DNA of 15,057 bases from Ramlibacter sp. (GCA_014376915.1 JACMQP010000294.1:1-15057), one strand, 5' to 3'; numbered from the stretch's first letter, positions 1 through 10,386 are shown. Numbers and translations: made by a program. Notes: a model not told the origin generated them from the letters alone.

Positions 1-2336
<2,336 letters not shown>

Positions 2337-2352
<16 letters not shown>

Positions 2353-4424
2353 AAACCGGGTCGGCAGCGATCAAAGAGACGGGCACGCGGCAGCAGGTCA
2401 ACATCCTGGTCGTGGACGACCTGCCGGAAAAGCACGTCGTCTTTCGCACCATCCTCGACGAGCTCGACCAGAACATCGTCAGCGCCCGGTCCGGCCAGGA
2501 GGCACTTGGCTGCATCCTGGAGATGGAGTTTGCGGTGATCCTGTTGGACGTCAACATGCCCGACATCGACGGGCTCGAGACGGCCGGGCTGATCCGCCAG
2601 TACCGCAAGTCGGCGCAGACGCCGATCGTGTTCATCACTGCCTACGTCGACGAGATCCAGGCCCGGCGCGGCTACGCGCTCGGCGCCGTCGACTACATCC
2701 CGTCGCCGGTGGTCCCCGACGTGCTGCGCTCCAAGGTCCGGGTGTTCGTGGAGTTGTTCCGGATGAACCGGCAACTCAGAGAACAGGCGGCCGCGCGCGA
2801 GGCGTTGGCCTGGTCGGAGGCCGCCCGTGCCGCCGCCGAGGAGGCGATCCACCGGGCCGACTACCTGGCGGAGGCCAGCCAGGTGCTGTCGCGCTCGCTG
2901 GACCTGGACGACACCATCAAGGCACTGTTCGAGGTGGCTATTCCCTTTCTCGGCGAGCGGGCCGTGCTGGCGCTGGCCGGGCCGGAAGCCGACATCAAGC
3001 GCATCGAAAGCTGGCCGGCGCAATGCGGAGGCGACGTCGGTGCGGAGCCGCTGCGGGATTGCTTGCGCGTCGCCCTGCGCGACCGGCGCTTCGAACTACT
3101 GCGCGAGGGCGAGCAGGCAACTGCCGTCTGCCCGCTGCTGGCGGGCGACAGCGTGCTGGGCGCGCTGGTGCTGGTCGGCGGCCACGCCCAGTTCGACTCG
3201 GCCCGGCTGGCCCTGATCAAGGAGGTGGTCAGCCGCGCGTCAATCGCCATGGAAAATGCCAAGCTCTACCACGCAGTGCAGGAGGCCGACCGGCGCAAGA
3301 ACGAATTCCTCGCGATGCTGGCCCATGAGCTGCGCAATCCGCTGGCTCCGATCCGCAATGCGGTGTACATCATGCAGGGCGAGGATGTGCCCCCAGCCCG
3401 GATGAACTGGGCGCGCGACGTGATCGGGCGTCAGGCCGACCACATGGCGCGCCTCATCGACGACCTGCTGGACGTGTCGCGCATCGTGCAGGGCAAGGTC
3501 GTGGTCCAGGTCGGGCGGCTACAGCTGTCGACCCTGGTGGAACGCGCGGTCGAAGCGACCGCGCCCCGGGTGGCCGCGCAGGGCCAGACGCTGGTCGTCG
3601 AGCTGCCGGCGCAGGACGTGGTGCTGCACGGTGACCTGGTGCGGCTTTCGCAGGTCCTGTCGAACCTGATCAACAACGCGTCCAAGTTTTCCGGCGCGGG
3701 CACCCGCATCCAGCTGCAGGCGCAATTCGTGGAGGGCAAGGCGCGAATCTCGGTGCGCGACGAAGGCGCGGGCATCGAGCCGGCATTCCTGCCGCACATC
3801 TTCGACCTGTTCGTGCAGGGCGACCAGACGCTGGACCGGTCGCAGGGCGGGCTGGGCATCGGCCTGACCTTGGTCAAGCAGCTGGTCGAACTGCACGGCG
3901 GGCGGGTCGCAGCGACCAGTGCCGGTCCGGGCCACGGAACCGAGGTGACGGTCTGGTTGCCGGCGCAGGAGGTCGCGGTGCAACCCACGCCCGTGCCGGC
4001 GGCGCTCACGAATCAGGCGCGCCCGACCAGGGCGCCGGCCCGGATCCTGGTAGTGGACGATCTGGTCGTTTCGGCCGAAACGCTCATGACGCTGCTGGAA
4101 ATGGAAGGTTTTGACGTCCGCATCGCCAGCGAGGGGGAGACAGCGCTGCGCATCGCGCAGGAGTTCAAACCCGACGTGGTGCTGCTGGACATCGGCCTGC
4201 CGGGCATGAACGGTTTCGAGGTGGCAAACCGGCTGCGTGACATGCCGTACTGCCGGGAAGCGCTATTGATCGCGCTGACCGGCTATGGCGAGGCCGAGAG
4301 CCGGTCGCGCTCGGGCCAGGCGGGCTTCGACTTCCACATGGTCAAGCCGGCCGACGTCAACCTGCTGCTGTCGATGCTGGCCGACCCGCAGCAGACCCGC
4401 CGCGACCAGGCCCGCACTCCCTGA
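2337..4424 (+). CDS. Hybrid histidine kinase: receiver-GAF-HisKA-HATPase-receiver
   Basis: A predicted 695-residue protein with no signal peptide or membrane segment, hence a cytoplasmic phosphorelay kinase. The N-terminal receiver (about residues 20-140) starts with ILVVDDLPEK and has Asp71 in LLDVNMPDIDG. The usual KP lysine is replaced by SP near residue 123. A helical linker (145-180) leads to a GAF-like domain (about 180-310), then HisKA with His330 in LAHELRNPLAP. HATPase_c has NLINNASKFS and GGLGIGLTLVKQL. A canonical C-terminal receiver has Asp618 in LLDIGLPGMNG and Lys670 in VKPAD. The ATG at 2337 gives a 16-base overlap with the preceding kinase. A GTG at 2349 would give a 4-base overlap and is a fair alternative; neither has a clear Shine-Dalgarno sequence. 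The overlap suggests translational coupling, and the two kinases may exchange phosphate. Ligand and output are not visible. Confidence 0.9.
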
Positions 4425-4478
4425 ACCGCGGCAGCCGGGCATCGTTCATCCCCGCGGGGGGAGCTGAATTGCAATAGG
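4425..4478 (+). other. Short gap between kinase and EAL gene
   Basis: These 54 bases hold no terminator. A perfect palindrome CCCCGCGGGG (4450-4459) has no loop, so it is unlikely to form a hairpin. The purine run GGGGGAG (4457-4463) could be a ribosome binding site for the downstream gene but lies 15 bases from the ATG at 4479. Read-through from the kinases is likely. Confidence 0.4.
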
Positions 4479-6314
4479 ATGTCAACGACACCAGCCGACA
4501 GCTTATCAATGGAACCCATGTCCCATATCGCGCCCCCGCTGCCCCCGGACGAAGCCGACCGCCTGGCCGCGCTCGAGGATCTGGGCATCCTGGACACCGA
4601 GCCGGAGAAGGAATTCGACCGGCTGGTGCAACTGGCCAGCGCGATCTGCCAGGCTCCGATGGGCACCATCACCTTCATCGACAGCCAGCGCCAGTGGTTC
4701 AAGTCGCGGGTGGGCGTCGACGTCACCGCGACGCCGCGCGATCTGGCCTTTTGCGCCTATACCATCGTCGAGCCGGACCGGATGCTGGAAGTGCAGGACG
4801 CCGAGACGGATCCACGCTTCGTCACCAACCTGTTCGGGCCCGACCTGCCGCCGGTGCGCTTCTACGCCGGCTACCCGCTGCAGACCCGGCAGGGCAGCGC
4901 CGTCGGCACGCTTTGCGTGATGGATGTCGTGCCGCGCACTTTGACCGCTGGCCAGCGCGAAGCCCTCGCCAAGCTGGCCTACACCGTCAGCACTCAGCTG
5001 ACGATGCGGCGGGAGTTGCGGATCGCAACCCAGTTCGACCGGCTCACCGGGTTGCCCAACTGGTTCCATTTTGAGTCGCAGTTCGACCGCAGCAAGGCCA
5101 GGTGCGGCGTGCTGGTCCTGATCCGGCTGAAGACCGTCGGCCAGATCACCTCGGCCCACGGCTTTCGCAACGCAGATGCGATGCTCAAGCAGGCTGCGCA
5201 ACGCCTGCGCTCCTGCCTCAAGGGCGACGCCTCCGTGGGCCGTGTCAAGCGCGGTCTGTTCGTCATGTATTTCCCGGAACTCGATCCGGAGGAGTTCCGC
5301 AAAACCACGGCGGCGGCGATCAGCGCCAGCCTCTGCGAACCCTACAACATCGACTCGCTGGCGCTGGTTTGTCCGGTCCACCTGGGCGTGGCGGTGCATC
5401 CGGACGATGGCAGCAAGCTGGACGACCTGGTCACGGCGGCGGATGGCGCGCTGCAGGTCGCGATCGAACGCGACGAGCCGTACATGTTTTTCGACAAGAC
5501 CGTGGACAACCAGCTGAGCCGGCACTACCGGCTCGAGCCTCAATTGCGGCGTGGGCTGCGGCTGAACGAGTTCGTCAATTATTACCAGCCGAAGATCGAC
5601 CTTGCGACGGGCACCATCGCCGGCGTCGAGGCCTTGATCCGCTGGAATCATCCGGAACGCGGACTGGTGTCGCCGATGGAGTTCATCCCGGCGCTCGAAT
5701 TGACCGGGCTGATCGCCGAAGCCGGCGGCCAGGTGATCCGGCGCGCGATCTCCGACTGGTGGAAATGGCGCGCCGCCGGGCTGGACGCACCGAGGATCGC
5801 AGTGAACGTCGCCGCCGAGCAATTGCGCGGCAACAACTTCGTCTCCGGGCTGCAGGCGGCCCTGGCAGCCGTCGACGGAAACCCCGCGGCGCTGTCGATC
5901 GAGGTGACGGAAAGCATCTTGATCACGAACATGGAACGAGCCATCGAAATCCTGTCGGAGGTGCGCGCGCTCGGTATCCCGGTCGCGATCGACGACTTCG
6001 GCACCGGCTACTCGTCGCTCGCGTACCTGGTGACCCTCCCGATCGACGAGCTCAAGGTGGACCAGGCCTTCATCCGCAAGATCACCACCGACCCGGCCTA
6101 CCTGGGGATCGTGGAGACGTGCATCACGCTGGCGCACAGCCTCAAGCTGAAGGTGGTGGCCGAAGGCGTCGAGACCGAGGAACAGGCCAGCCTGCTGCGC
6201 GGGCTTGAGTGCGACCAGGCGCAGGGTTTTCTCTACAGCAAGCCGGTCCCGGCCGACGAACTGGCGCGCATGCTGCCGGCGCTGGCGCGGCCCGCCGCAA
6301 GCGCCGACGCCTGA
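4479..6314 (+). CDS. GAF-GGDEF(degenerate)-EAL protein, probable c-di-GMP phosphodiesterase
   Basis: A predicted 611-residue cytoplasmic protein. A GAF domain (about residues 25-180) begins after a short leader that includes EADRLAALEDLGILDTEPE. The GGDEF-fold region starts at FDRLTGLPNW (about residue 186), but the signature RxGGDEF reads R255-V-K-R-G-L-F261, so diguanylate cyclase activity is not expected. The EAL domain keeps its catalytic set: E384-A-L, the Asn in AVNVAAEQL, the Glu in EVTES, D505-D506 in DDFGTGYSS, the Lys in ELKVDQ and the Glu in AEGVETEEQ. It should hydrolyse c-di-GMP to pGpG, with the GAF and dead GGDEF modules as regulatory input. The ATG at 4479 gives the longest protein. 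ATG at 4509 and 4518 are alternatives because no well-spaced ribosome binding site marks 4479. It follows two hybrid kinases on the same strand and may be part of their output. Its stop faces the sox locus across 4 bases. Confidence 0.9.
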   Translation: MSTTPADSLSMEPMSHIAPPLPPDEADRLAALEDLGILDTEPEKEFDRLVQLASAICQAPMGTITFIDSQRQWFKSRVGVDVTATPRDLAFCAYTIVEPDRMLEVQDAETDPRFVTNLFGPDLPPVRFYAGYPLQTRQGSAVGTLCVMDVVPRTLTAGQREALAKLAYTVSTQLTMRRELRIATQFDRLTGLPNWFHFESQFDRSKARCGVLVLIRLKTVGQITSAHGFRNADAMLKQAAQRLRSCLKGDASVGRVKRGLFVMYFPELDPEEFRKTTAAAISASLCEPYNIDSLALVCPVHLGVAVHPDDGSKLDDLVTAADGALQVAIERDEPYMFFDKTVDNQLSRHYRLEPQLRRGLRLNEFVNYYQPKIDLATGTIAGVEALIRWNHPERGLVSPMEFIPALELTGLIAEAGGQVIRRAISDWWKWRAAGLDAPRIAVNVAAEQLRGNNFVSGLQAALAAVDGNPAALSIEVTESILITNMERAIEILSEVRALGIPVAIDDFGTGYSSLAYLVTLPIDELKVDQAFIRKITTDPAYLGIVETCITLAHSLKLKVVAEGVETEEQASLLRGLECDQAQGFLYSKPVPADELARMLPALARPAASADA

Positions 6315-6318
6315 GCGT

Positions 6319-6834
6319 TCAGAACTCCAGGTCGTCCGCGATAACGGCGATCCCGGCCTTCGCGCACACGTCGTCGGCTTCGCCACCGGGCGCGCCCGAG
6401 ACGCCGATGGCGCCGACCAGCGGGCCCGCCGATTCGATCGGTCGGCCGCCGCCGATGGCGACCACGCCTGGCAACTGCCGGATGCCCGAAGCCGCTTCGC
6501 CCGACTGGGTGGCGCGCGCGAAAGCGAGCGTGTCCTGCTTGAAGGTGAGGGCGGTGTAGGCCTTGCCGGTGGCCGTGGCTGGCGTGTGCGGGCCCGCATG
6601 GCGCTCGCGCAGCATCACCAGCGCGTGGCCGCCGCGGTCGGTGACTGCGACCGCCACCTGGTGGCCGTTGCCGGTGCAGGTGGCCAGCGCTGCGCGGGCC
6701 GCGCGCAGGGCAGCCTCCGGCGTGATCGAGCGCACCGCATCGGTGGCTTGCTGCGCCTGGCTGGGCGCACCCGCGCCGAGAGCCAGCGCGCAGGCCACCG
6801 TCCGAAGCGCAAAGGCGCGGTTCGCCATCCTCAT
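6319..6834 (-). CDS. Exported GlcG/HbpS-family (DUF336) protein, last gene of the sox operon
   Basis: A predicted 171-residue protein. Residues 1-29 look like a Sec signal peptide: arginines, then a hydrophobic stretch (TVACALALGAGA), then an Ala/Gln-rich cleavage region (PSQAQQ). The mature part has hallmarks of the GlcG/HbpS family: AVAVTDRGGHALVMLR (about 61-76), a TGKAYTALTF helix (89-98), GGGRPIESAGPLVGAIGVSG (128-147) and a final DDVCAKAGIAVI. Some family members bind or degrade haem (HbpS of Streptomyces); for many the function is unknown. Its ATG overlaps the soxB stop by 4 bases (ATGA), so it is translated from the same message, and no independent ribosome binding site is clear. The periplasmic location puts it with the c-type cytochromes and the SoxYZ carrier. 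A haem-handling or scavenging role is a guess. The family call is good; the function is not settled. Confidence 0.82.
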   Translation of the reverse strand: MRMANRAFALRTVACALALGAGAPSQAQQATDAVRSITPEAALRAARAALATCTGNGHQVAVAVTDRGGHALVMLRERHAGPHTPATATGKAYTALTFKQDTLAFARATQSGEAASGIRQLPGVVAIGGGRPIESAGPLVGAIGVSGAPGGEADDVCAKAGIAVIADDLEF

Positions 6835-8573
6835 GACGCTGCCGGCAGGTAGCCGGGATTGGGCAGGCCGCCGGTGAGCTGCGGCACGTTGGGCTGGCGC
6901 GGGCTGACCGTGCCGCCTTTGGCCTTGAGCCATTGCTCGACCAGCTCCCAGACCGGCTGGTTGCCGGCGCTGCGCGCCTCCTCGGCGACCGGTGCCCAGC
7001 CGGCCACCTTGTACTGGCGCGCGGCCTCGATCGGTTTGCCGTTCAGGCGCAGGTTGTCGATCCGGCGACCCATGGTCTCGAGCGGATTGCAGCTGTATTG
7101 CAGGCCGCCGACGCGGACCATGTCGCCGCCCTGCTGGTAGTAGGGATCCGGGTTGAACAGGTTGTCGCAGACGTCTTCCAGCACGGTCTTGATCGTGGCG
7201 CCGGTCATCGGTGTCACCGTGGCGTACGAATAGGTGGTGGCCGTCATGTCCATCAACCATTCGCGGGTGATGGGCTCGCCCGCCAGCAGCGACGTGCCCC
7301 AGCGGAAGCCTGGCGAGAAGGCGATTTCCGCGCCTTGCACGTCCATCAACGCGTCGAGCAGCAGCTGGTCACCGGTGCCGTTGAAGTTGCCGCGGCGGTA
7401 CAAGGTGCCTTCGGTGACCGCCAGCTGTTCAGCCAGCCGCGCCTCGTAAGGCGCGCGCACGCGGGTGATCAGCGAGTCCATCTCCCGGTCCGCCGGCAGC
7501 ATGTTGGCGAACACCGGCAACAGGCGGTAGCGGAAGTCCGCGACCTTGCCGCCCTTGACGTCGAAATCCATGACGCCGAGGAACTTGCCGTTCGAGCCGG
7601 CATTGGTCACCAGCGTCTGGCCGCCGCGATTGGAGACCACGCTGGCCACCGGCATGCCGTCGTGCGTATGGCCGCCCAGGATGGCGTCGATGCCGCTGAC
7701 CCGGCCGGCCATCTTCAGGTCCACGTCCATGCCGTTGTGGCTCAGGAGCACCACCACCTGCGCGCCCTTGCCGCGTGCCTCGTCCACCATCTTCTGCAGG
7801 TTGTCGTCCTGGATGCCGAAGGTCCAGTCAGCAACGAAGTAACGCGGGTTGGCGATCGGGGTATACGGAAAGGCCTGGCCGATGATCGCGCAGGGCACGC
7901 CGTTGATCTCGCGAATCACGTACGGCTTGAAGACGGGGTCGCCGAAGTCGGCGGTCTTGACGTTCTGCGCCAGGAAATCGACCTTGCCGGCGAAGTCCTT
8001 CTCGATGATCTCCTTGACCCGCTCCATGCCGAGCGTGAATTCCCAGTGCCCGGTCATGATGTCCACGCCCAGCAGCCTGGCGGCGTCAACCATGTCCTGG
8101 CCCCTGGTCCACAGCGCGGTCGCCGAGCCTTGCCAGGTGTCGCCGCCATCCAGCAGCAGGGCGCCCGGCCGGCTGGCTTTCATGCGCTTGACCAGCGTGG
8201 CCAGATGGGCGAAACCGCCGACCTTGCCGTAGCGGCGCGCGGCCGGCTCGAAGTCCAGACAGGTGAGGGCGTGCGCAGCGGGGGTGCCGGCCGGCACCCG
8301 GGCCACTTGCAGCAAGTGTTCGCCGACCAGGTGCGGCAGCTGGCCCTTCATGCTGCCGACGCCGAGGTTGACGCTCGGCTCGCGGAAATGAATCGGCCGC
8401 AGCTGCGCGTGGCAATCGGTCATGTGCAGGAACGACACGTTGCCGAAACGGGGCAGGTCGTACAGGCCCTCGGCCGCCGTGGCGGCGTCGGCCTGCGCCC
8501 AGCGGGCCAGTCCCATGCCGCCGATGCTGGCGGCGCCGAGGACCTGCAGGAATTCGCGTTTGCTGAGGTTCAC
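6831..8573 (-). CDS. soxB: SoxB, S-sulfosulfanyl-L-cysteine sulfohydrolase (thiosulfohydrolase)
   Basis: A predicted 580-residue periplasmic enzyme that hydrolyses sulfate from the thiosulfonate bound to SoxY. It belongs to the 5'-nucleotidase/metallophosphoesterase superfamily and uses a dimanganese site. Likely metal-site residues are visible: D53-x-H55 (MTDCHAQ), D145 (LDGGDTWQGS), the SoxB-type H176 (TGHWEFT, replacing the usual GNHE), H279 (LLSHNG) and H302-x-H304 (GGHTHDG). A 5'-nucleotidase C-terminal domain follows. The start is GTG at 8573, giving a 4-base GTGA overlap with the soxX stop and an N-terminus typical of SoxB. The signal peptide carries SKREFLQVLG, a Tat-like motif with Lys-Arg in place of Arg-Arg, followed by a hydrophobic stretch. 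The length fits SoxB. The frame continues upstream of the GTG, but that part lies inside soxX and is not protein-coding. Confidence 0.96.
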   Translation of the reverse strand: MNLSKREFLQVLGAASIGGMGLARWAQADAATAAEGLYDLPRFGNVSFLHMTDCHAQLRPIHFREPSVNLGVGSMKGQLPHLVGEHLLQVARVPAGTPAAHALTCLDFEPAARRYGKVGGFAHLATLVKRMKASRPGALLLDGGDTWQGSATALWTRGQDMVDAARLLGVDIMTGHWEFTLGMERVKEIIEKDFAGKVDFLAQNVKTADFGDPVFKPYVIREINGVPCAIIGQAFPYTPIANPRYFVADWTFGIQDDNLQKMVDEARGKGAQVVVLLSHNGMDVDLKMAGRVSGIDAILGGHTHDGMPVASVVSNRGGQTLVTNAGSNGKFLGVMDFDVKGGKVADFRYRLLPVFANMLPADREMDSLITRVRAPYEARLAEQLAVTEGTLYRRGNFNGTGDQLLLDALMDVQGAEIAFSPGFRWGTSLLAGEPITREWLMDMTATTYSYATVTPMTGATIKTVLEDVCDNLFNPDPYYQQGGDMVRVGGLQYSCNPLETMGRRIDNLRLNGKPIEAARQYKVAGWAPVAEEARSAGNQPVWELVEQWLKAKGGTVSPRQPNVPQLTGGLPNPGYLPAAS

Positions 8574-9226
8574 TTGTTGACCGGGGACTGCGGGTCCAGC
8601 AGCAGGGCGACGACGTGCCGCACCTGTTGTTCGCTGAGGATGCCGGAGTGGCCGGCGCGTGGCATGTTGGAGCAGGCGTTGTAGGCCTTCGCGTTCCAGA
8701 CTTTGCCCCAGGTGTATTCCACCATTGCGCGCGACGCCGGGCTGTCCGGGTCGGTCACGCCGCGCAGCTTGCCGTAGTTGTAAAGGCTGGGGCCGATGGT
8801 GCCGAAGGAAATCTCCTGACTGGTGATCTGGTGGCAGTTGTAGCAGTTGCCGCCGTTGGCCATCTTGGCGTCGTCGGTCCAGGTCAGGCCGCGACCGTTC
8901 TGCGCGATCTGCTCGCCCTGTTTCCAGTCGCCCAGGAACTTGCCGTCGCTTGGCCACTTCACGGTCTTCAGGTTCGCCGCCTCGATCGCCCCGGCCCGAA
9001 CTGGATCGAGCTGCCGGCCCTCGGCCTGCGCCGTGCTGCACTCGCGGTTCGAATCGTCCTGCACCAGCCGGTCGACCTTGACCATGCCCTCGTCGCGAAA
9101 CGACTCCTTGAGGGTGCGGGCGGTGATCTCGTCGAGTTCCGCGGAGCCCGGCAGCGCAGCGCAGCCGGCGACGGCCGCGGTGATGAGCAGGCCCGCGAAG
9201 TGGTGACGCTTGGTGATTTTGATCAT
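8570..9226 (-). CDS. soxX: SoxX, c-type cytochrome subunit of SoxXA
   Basis: A predicted 218-residue cytochrome that pairs with SoxA to join thiosulfate oxidatively to the SoxY cysteine. It has one haem-binding motif, C128-Y-N-C131-H132 (GGNCYNCHQI), followed by the SoxX-typical GTIGPSLYNYGK. Met188 in ACSNMPRAGHSGIL is the likely second axial ligand. The N-terminus has a basic start (MIKITKRHH), a hydrophobic core and V19-A-G-C22, which fits a lipobox, so the protein may be lipid-anchored. The ATG at 9226 was chosen because AGGAA lies 4 bases upstream and it begins just 10 bases after the soxA stop. An in-frame ATG at 9286 would add a proline-rich stretch lying inside soxA and is unlikely. 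The 3' end overlaps soxB by 4 bases. Extra cysteines at 63 and 185 could form a disulfide. Confidence 0.95.
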   Translation of the reverse strand: MIKITKRHHFAGLLITAAVAGCAALPGSAELDEITARTLKESFRDEGMVKVDRLVQDDSNRECSTAQAEGRQLDPVRAGAIEAANLKTVKWPSDGKFLGDWKQGEQIAQNGRGLTWTDDAKMANGGNCYNCHQITSQEISFGTIGPSLYNYGKLRGVTDPDSPASRAMVEYTWGKVWNAKAYNACSNMPRAGHSGILSEQQVRHVVALLLDPQSPVNK

Positions 9227-9230
9227 CTTG

Positions 9231-9235
9231 TTCCT
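9231..9235 (-). promoter_or_regulatory. soxX ribosome binding site
   Basis: AGGAA on the minus strand, 4 bases before the ATG at 9226 and inside the 10-base gap after soxA. It is the main reason for choosing this start over the upstream in-frame ATG at 9286. Confidence 0.65.
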
Positions 9236-9236
9236 G

Positions 9237-10034
9237 TCAGCGCTTGATGGTGGGGGCGGTGGAGGTGCCGCCCTTGCCGTTGACACCGAGATAGACGCCC
9301 AGCGCGATGGTCGCGTCGCTGCCGAAGCCCGGGTAGGGGAAGCGCTGCTGGCGATAGCAGTCGTTCAGCCGCAACTGCATGCCCCACATCTGGCCGTTGG
9401 ACACCCGGTAGGCTGGCCAGGCGCCGAAGCCGCTGCCCGCGCCCGGGTTGTGGGTCAGGTTGGGCAGGTCCTGCAGGCGGATGCGCTTGCCATCCTCGCC
9501 GTGGCACGAGGCGCATGAAAAATCGTGCGAGCCGCCGCGCATGAAGAACAGGCGCTTGCCCACTTCGTACATCACCTTTTCCTGCGCATGTGCCTGCGGC
9601 AGGTTGAACTTCAGTCCCTTGGACTCGGCTGAGATCCACGTGGCCAGCGCCGTCACGTTGTTCTGTTCCCCCTTGCCGAACGGCGTCGCGGCGATCTGTT
9701 TGCCGTCGAAGCCCTGCAGCGTCTCCATGCAGCTGACCAGCCGCGATTCCAGGTCCTGTACCCGCCGGGTGTCGGCGAAGTAGCGCGGCAACTCGACGAA
9801 CGCTCCGTTGACCACGCCCGGGCCCTTGCCGAGGTCGCAGGCTTCGAGCGTTGCGTTCTTCGGGCCGCGCTTCTGCGTCCAGAGCGCTTCGCCCTTGGCC
9901 TCGAACAACTCGGCCGGGTTGCCGTCGGCCAGCATGGCGCGGTATTCCTCGATCGCCTCGATCGCGGTTTTCTGCGCCAGTGCGGCGCCGGTGGCGAGCC
10001 CACCGAGGGCCAGCAATGCGATGGTCTTTCTCAT
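9237..10034 (-). CDS. soxA: SoxA, c-type cytochrome subunit of SoxXA (mono-haem type)
   Basis: A predicted 265-residue periplasmic protein with a Sec signal peptide (MRKTIALLALGGLATGAALA, cleavage after about residue 20). The C-terminal haem motif is C174-A-S-C177-H178 in FSCASCHGEDG. The distal ligand and catalytic cysteine, which is a cysteine persulfide in studied SoxA proteins, is C226 in LNDCYRQQRFPYPG. In the N-terminal half, where di-haem SoxA proteins have a second CxxCH, there are only single cysteines, C66 (EACDLGKGPG) and C102 (LVSCMETLQG), which probably form a disulfide as in the Starkeya-type mono-haem SoxA. With SoxX it conjugates thiosulfate to SoxYZ and passes two electrons to a cytochrome pool. 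GGAGA lies 7 bases before the ATG. It sits 40 bases after soxZ and 10 before soxX. Confidence 0.96.
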   Translation of the reverse strand: MRKTIALLALGGLATGAALAQKTAIEAIEEYRAMLADGNPAELFEAKGEALWTQKRGPKNATLEACDLGKGPGVVNGAFVELPRYFADTRRVQDLESRLVSCMETLQGFDGKQIAATPFGKGEQNNVTALATWISAESKGLKFNLPQAHAQEKVMYEVGKRLFFMRGGSHDFSCASCHGEDGKRIRLQDLPNLTHNPGAGSGFGAWPAYRVSNGQMWGMQLRLNDCYRQQRFPYPGFGSDATIALGVYLGVNGKGGTSTAPTIKR

Positions 10035-10074
10035 TCGCCTGTCTCCGTGTTGTTGTCTGGGAACGCCGGCGCGA

Positions 10075-10386
10075 TCAGGAGACCACGGCCTCGTCGGTGC
10101 GCGTGTCGCCTTTGTTGTCCTTCCAGGTCACGCCGATCTTGTCGCCGGCTTTCGCGCCCTTGACGGTGAACTGCAGGAACGGGTTCTTGGCCACGGCCGG
10201 GCCCCATTCGGCGGTGAGTACGGTCTTGCCGTTGAGGGTGGCTGTCACGTCGGTGATGTGCCAGGCCGGGACGGTCTTGCCGGCGGCGTCCTTGCGCAGA
10301 CCGGTTTCCATTTCGTGGGCCATGAGCACACGGACGGTGGCGTTGCTGCCTGCTGCTTGGGCGCGAATGCGCATCGGGTCTGCCAT
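10075..10386 (-). CDS. soxZ: SoxZ, sulfur carrier complex subunit
   Basis: A predicted 103-residue small beta-sandwich protein without its own signal peptide. In the family it is exported with SoxY, using SoxY's Tat signal. Typical SoxZ features are the start MADPMRIRAQ, the region HEMETGLRKD (about 24-33), AWHITDV (41-47), a NPFLQFTVKGAKAGDKI segment (68-84) and the final WKDNKGDTRTDEA. It forms the heterodimer that holds SoxY's C-terminal carrier arm. The start at 10386 is supported by AGGAG 7 bases upstream. A longer in-frame reading into soxY is noise. Gaps are 52 bases to soxY and 40 to soxA, with no terminator seen in either. Confidence 0.95.
   Translation of the reverse strand: MADPMRIRAQAAGSNATVRVLMAHEMETGLRKDAAGKTVPAWHITDVTATLNGKTVLTAEWGPAVAKNPFLQFTVKGAKAGDKIGVTWKDNKGDTRTDEAVVS

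Noticed and set aside
4450..4459. CCCCGCGGGG as a terminator
   Set aside because: There is no loop and no U-run; it is a simple palindrome in GC-rich sequence.
4506..6599. 697-codon antisense open frame over the EAL gene
   Set aside because: The Arg/Gln/Asp-rich translation has no recognisable motif. It is opposite a full GAF-GGDEF-EAL protein.
6835..7260. N-terminal extension of the GlcG-like protein into soxB
   Set aside because: The added sequence is a shifted frame of soxB. The signal peptide begins right at the ATG at 6834.
6933..8684. 583-codon plus-strand frame over soxB
   Set aside because: Shadow of soxB: the opposite strand carries all SoxB metal motifs, while this frame gives a His/Val/Ala-rich string.
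9227..9286. Upstream ATG for soxX giving a proline-rich N-terminus
   Set aside because: It lies inside soxA, would bury the signal peptide, and a ribosome binding site sits directly before the ATG at 9226.
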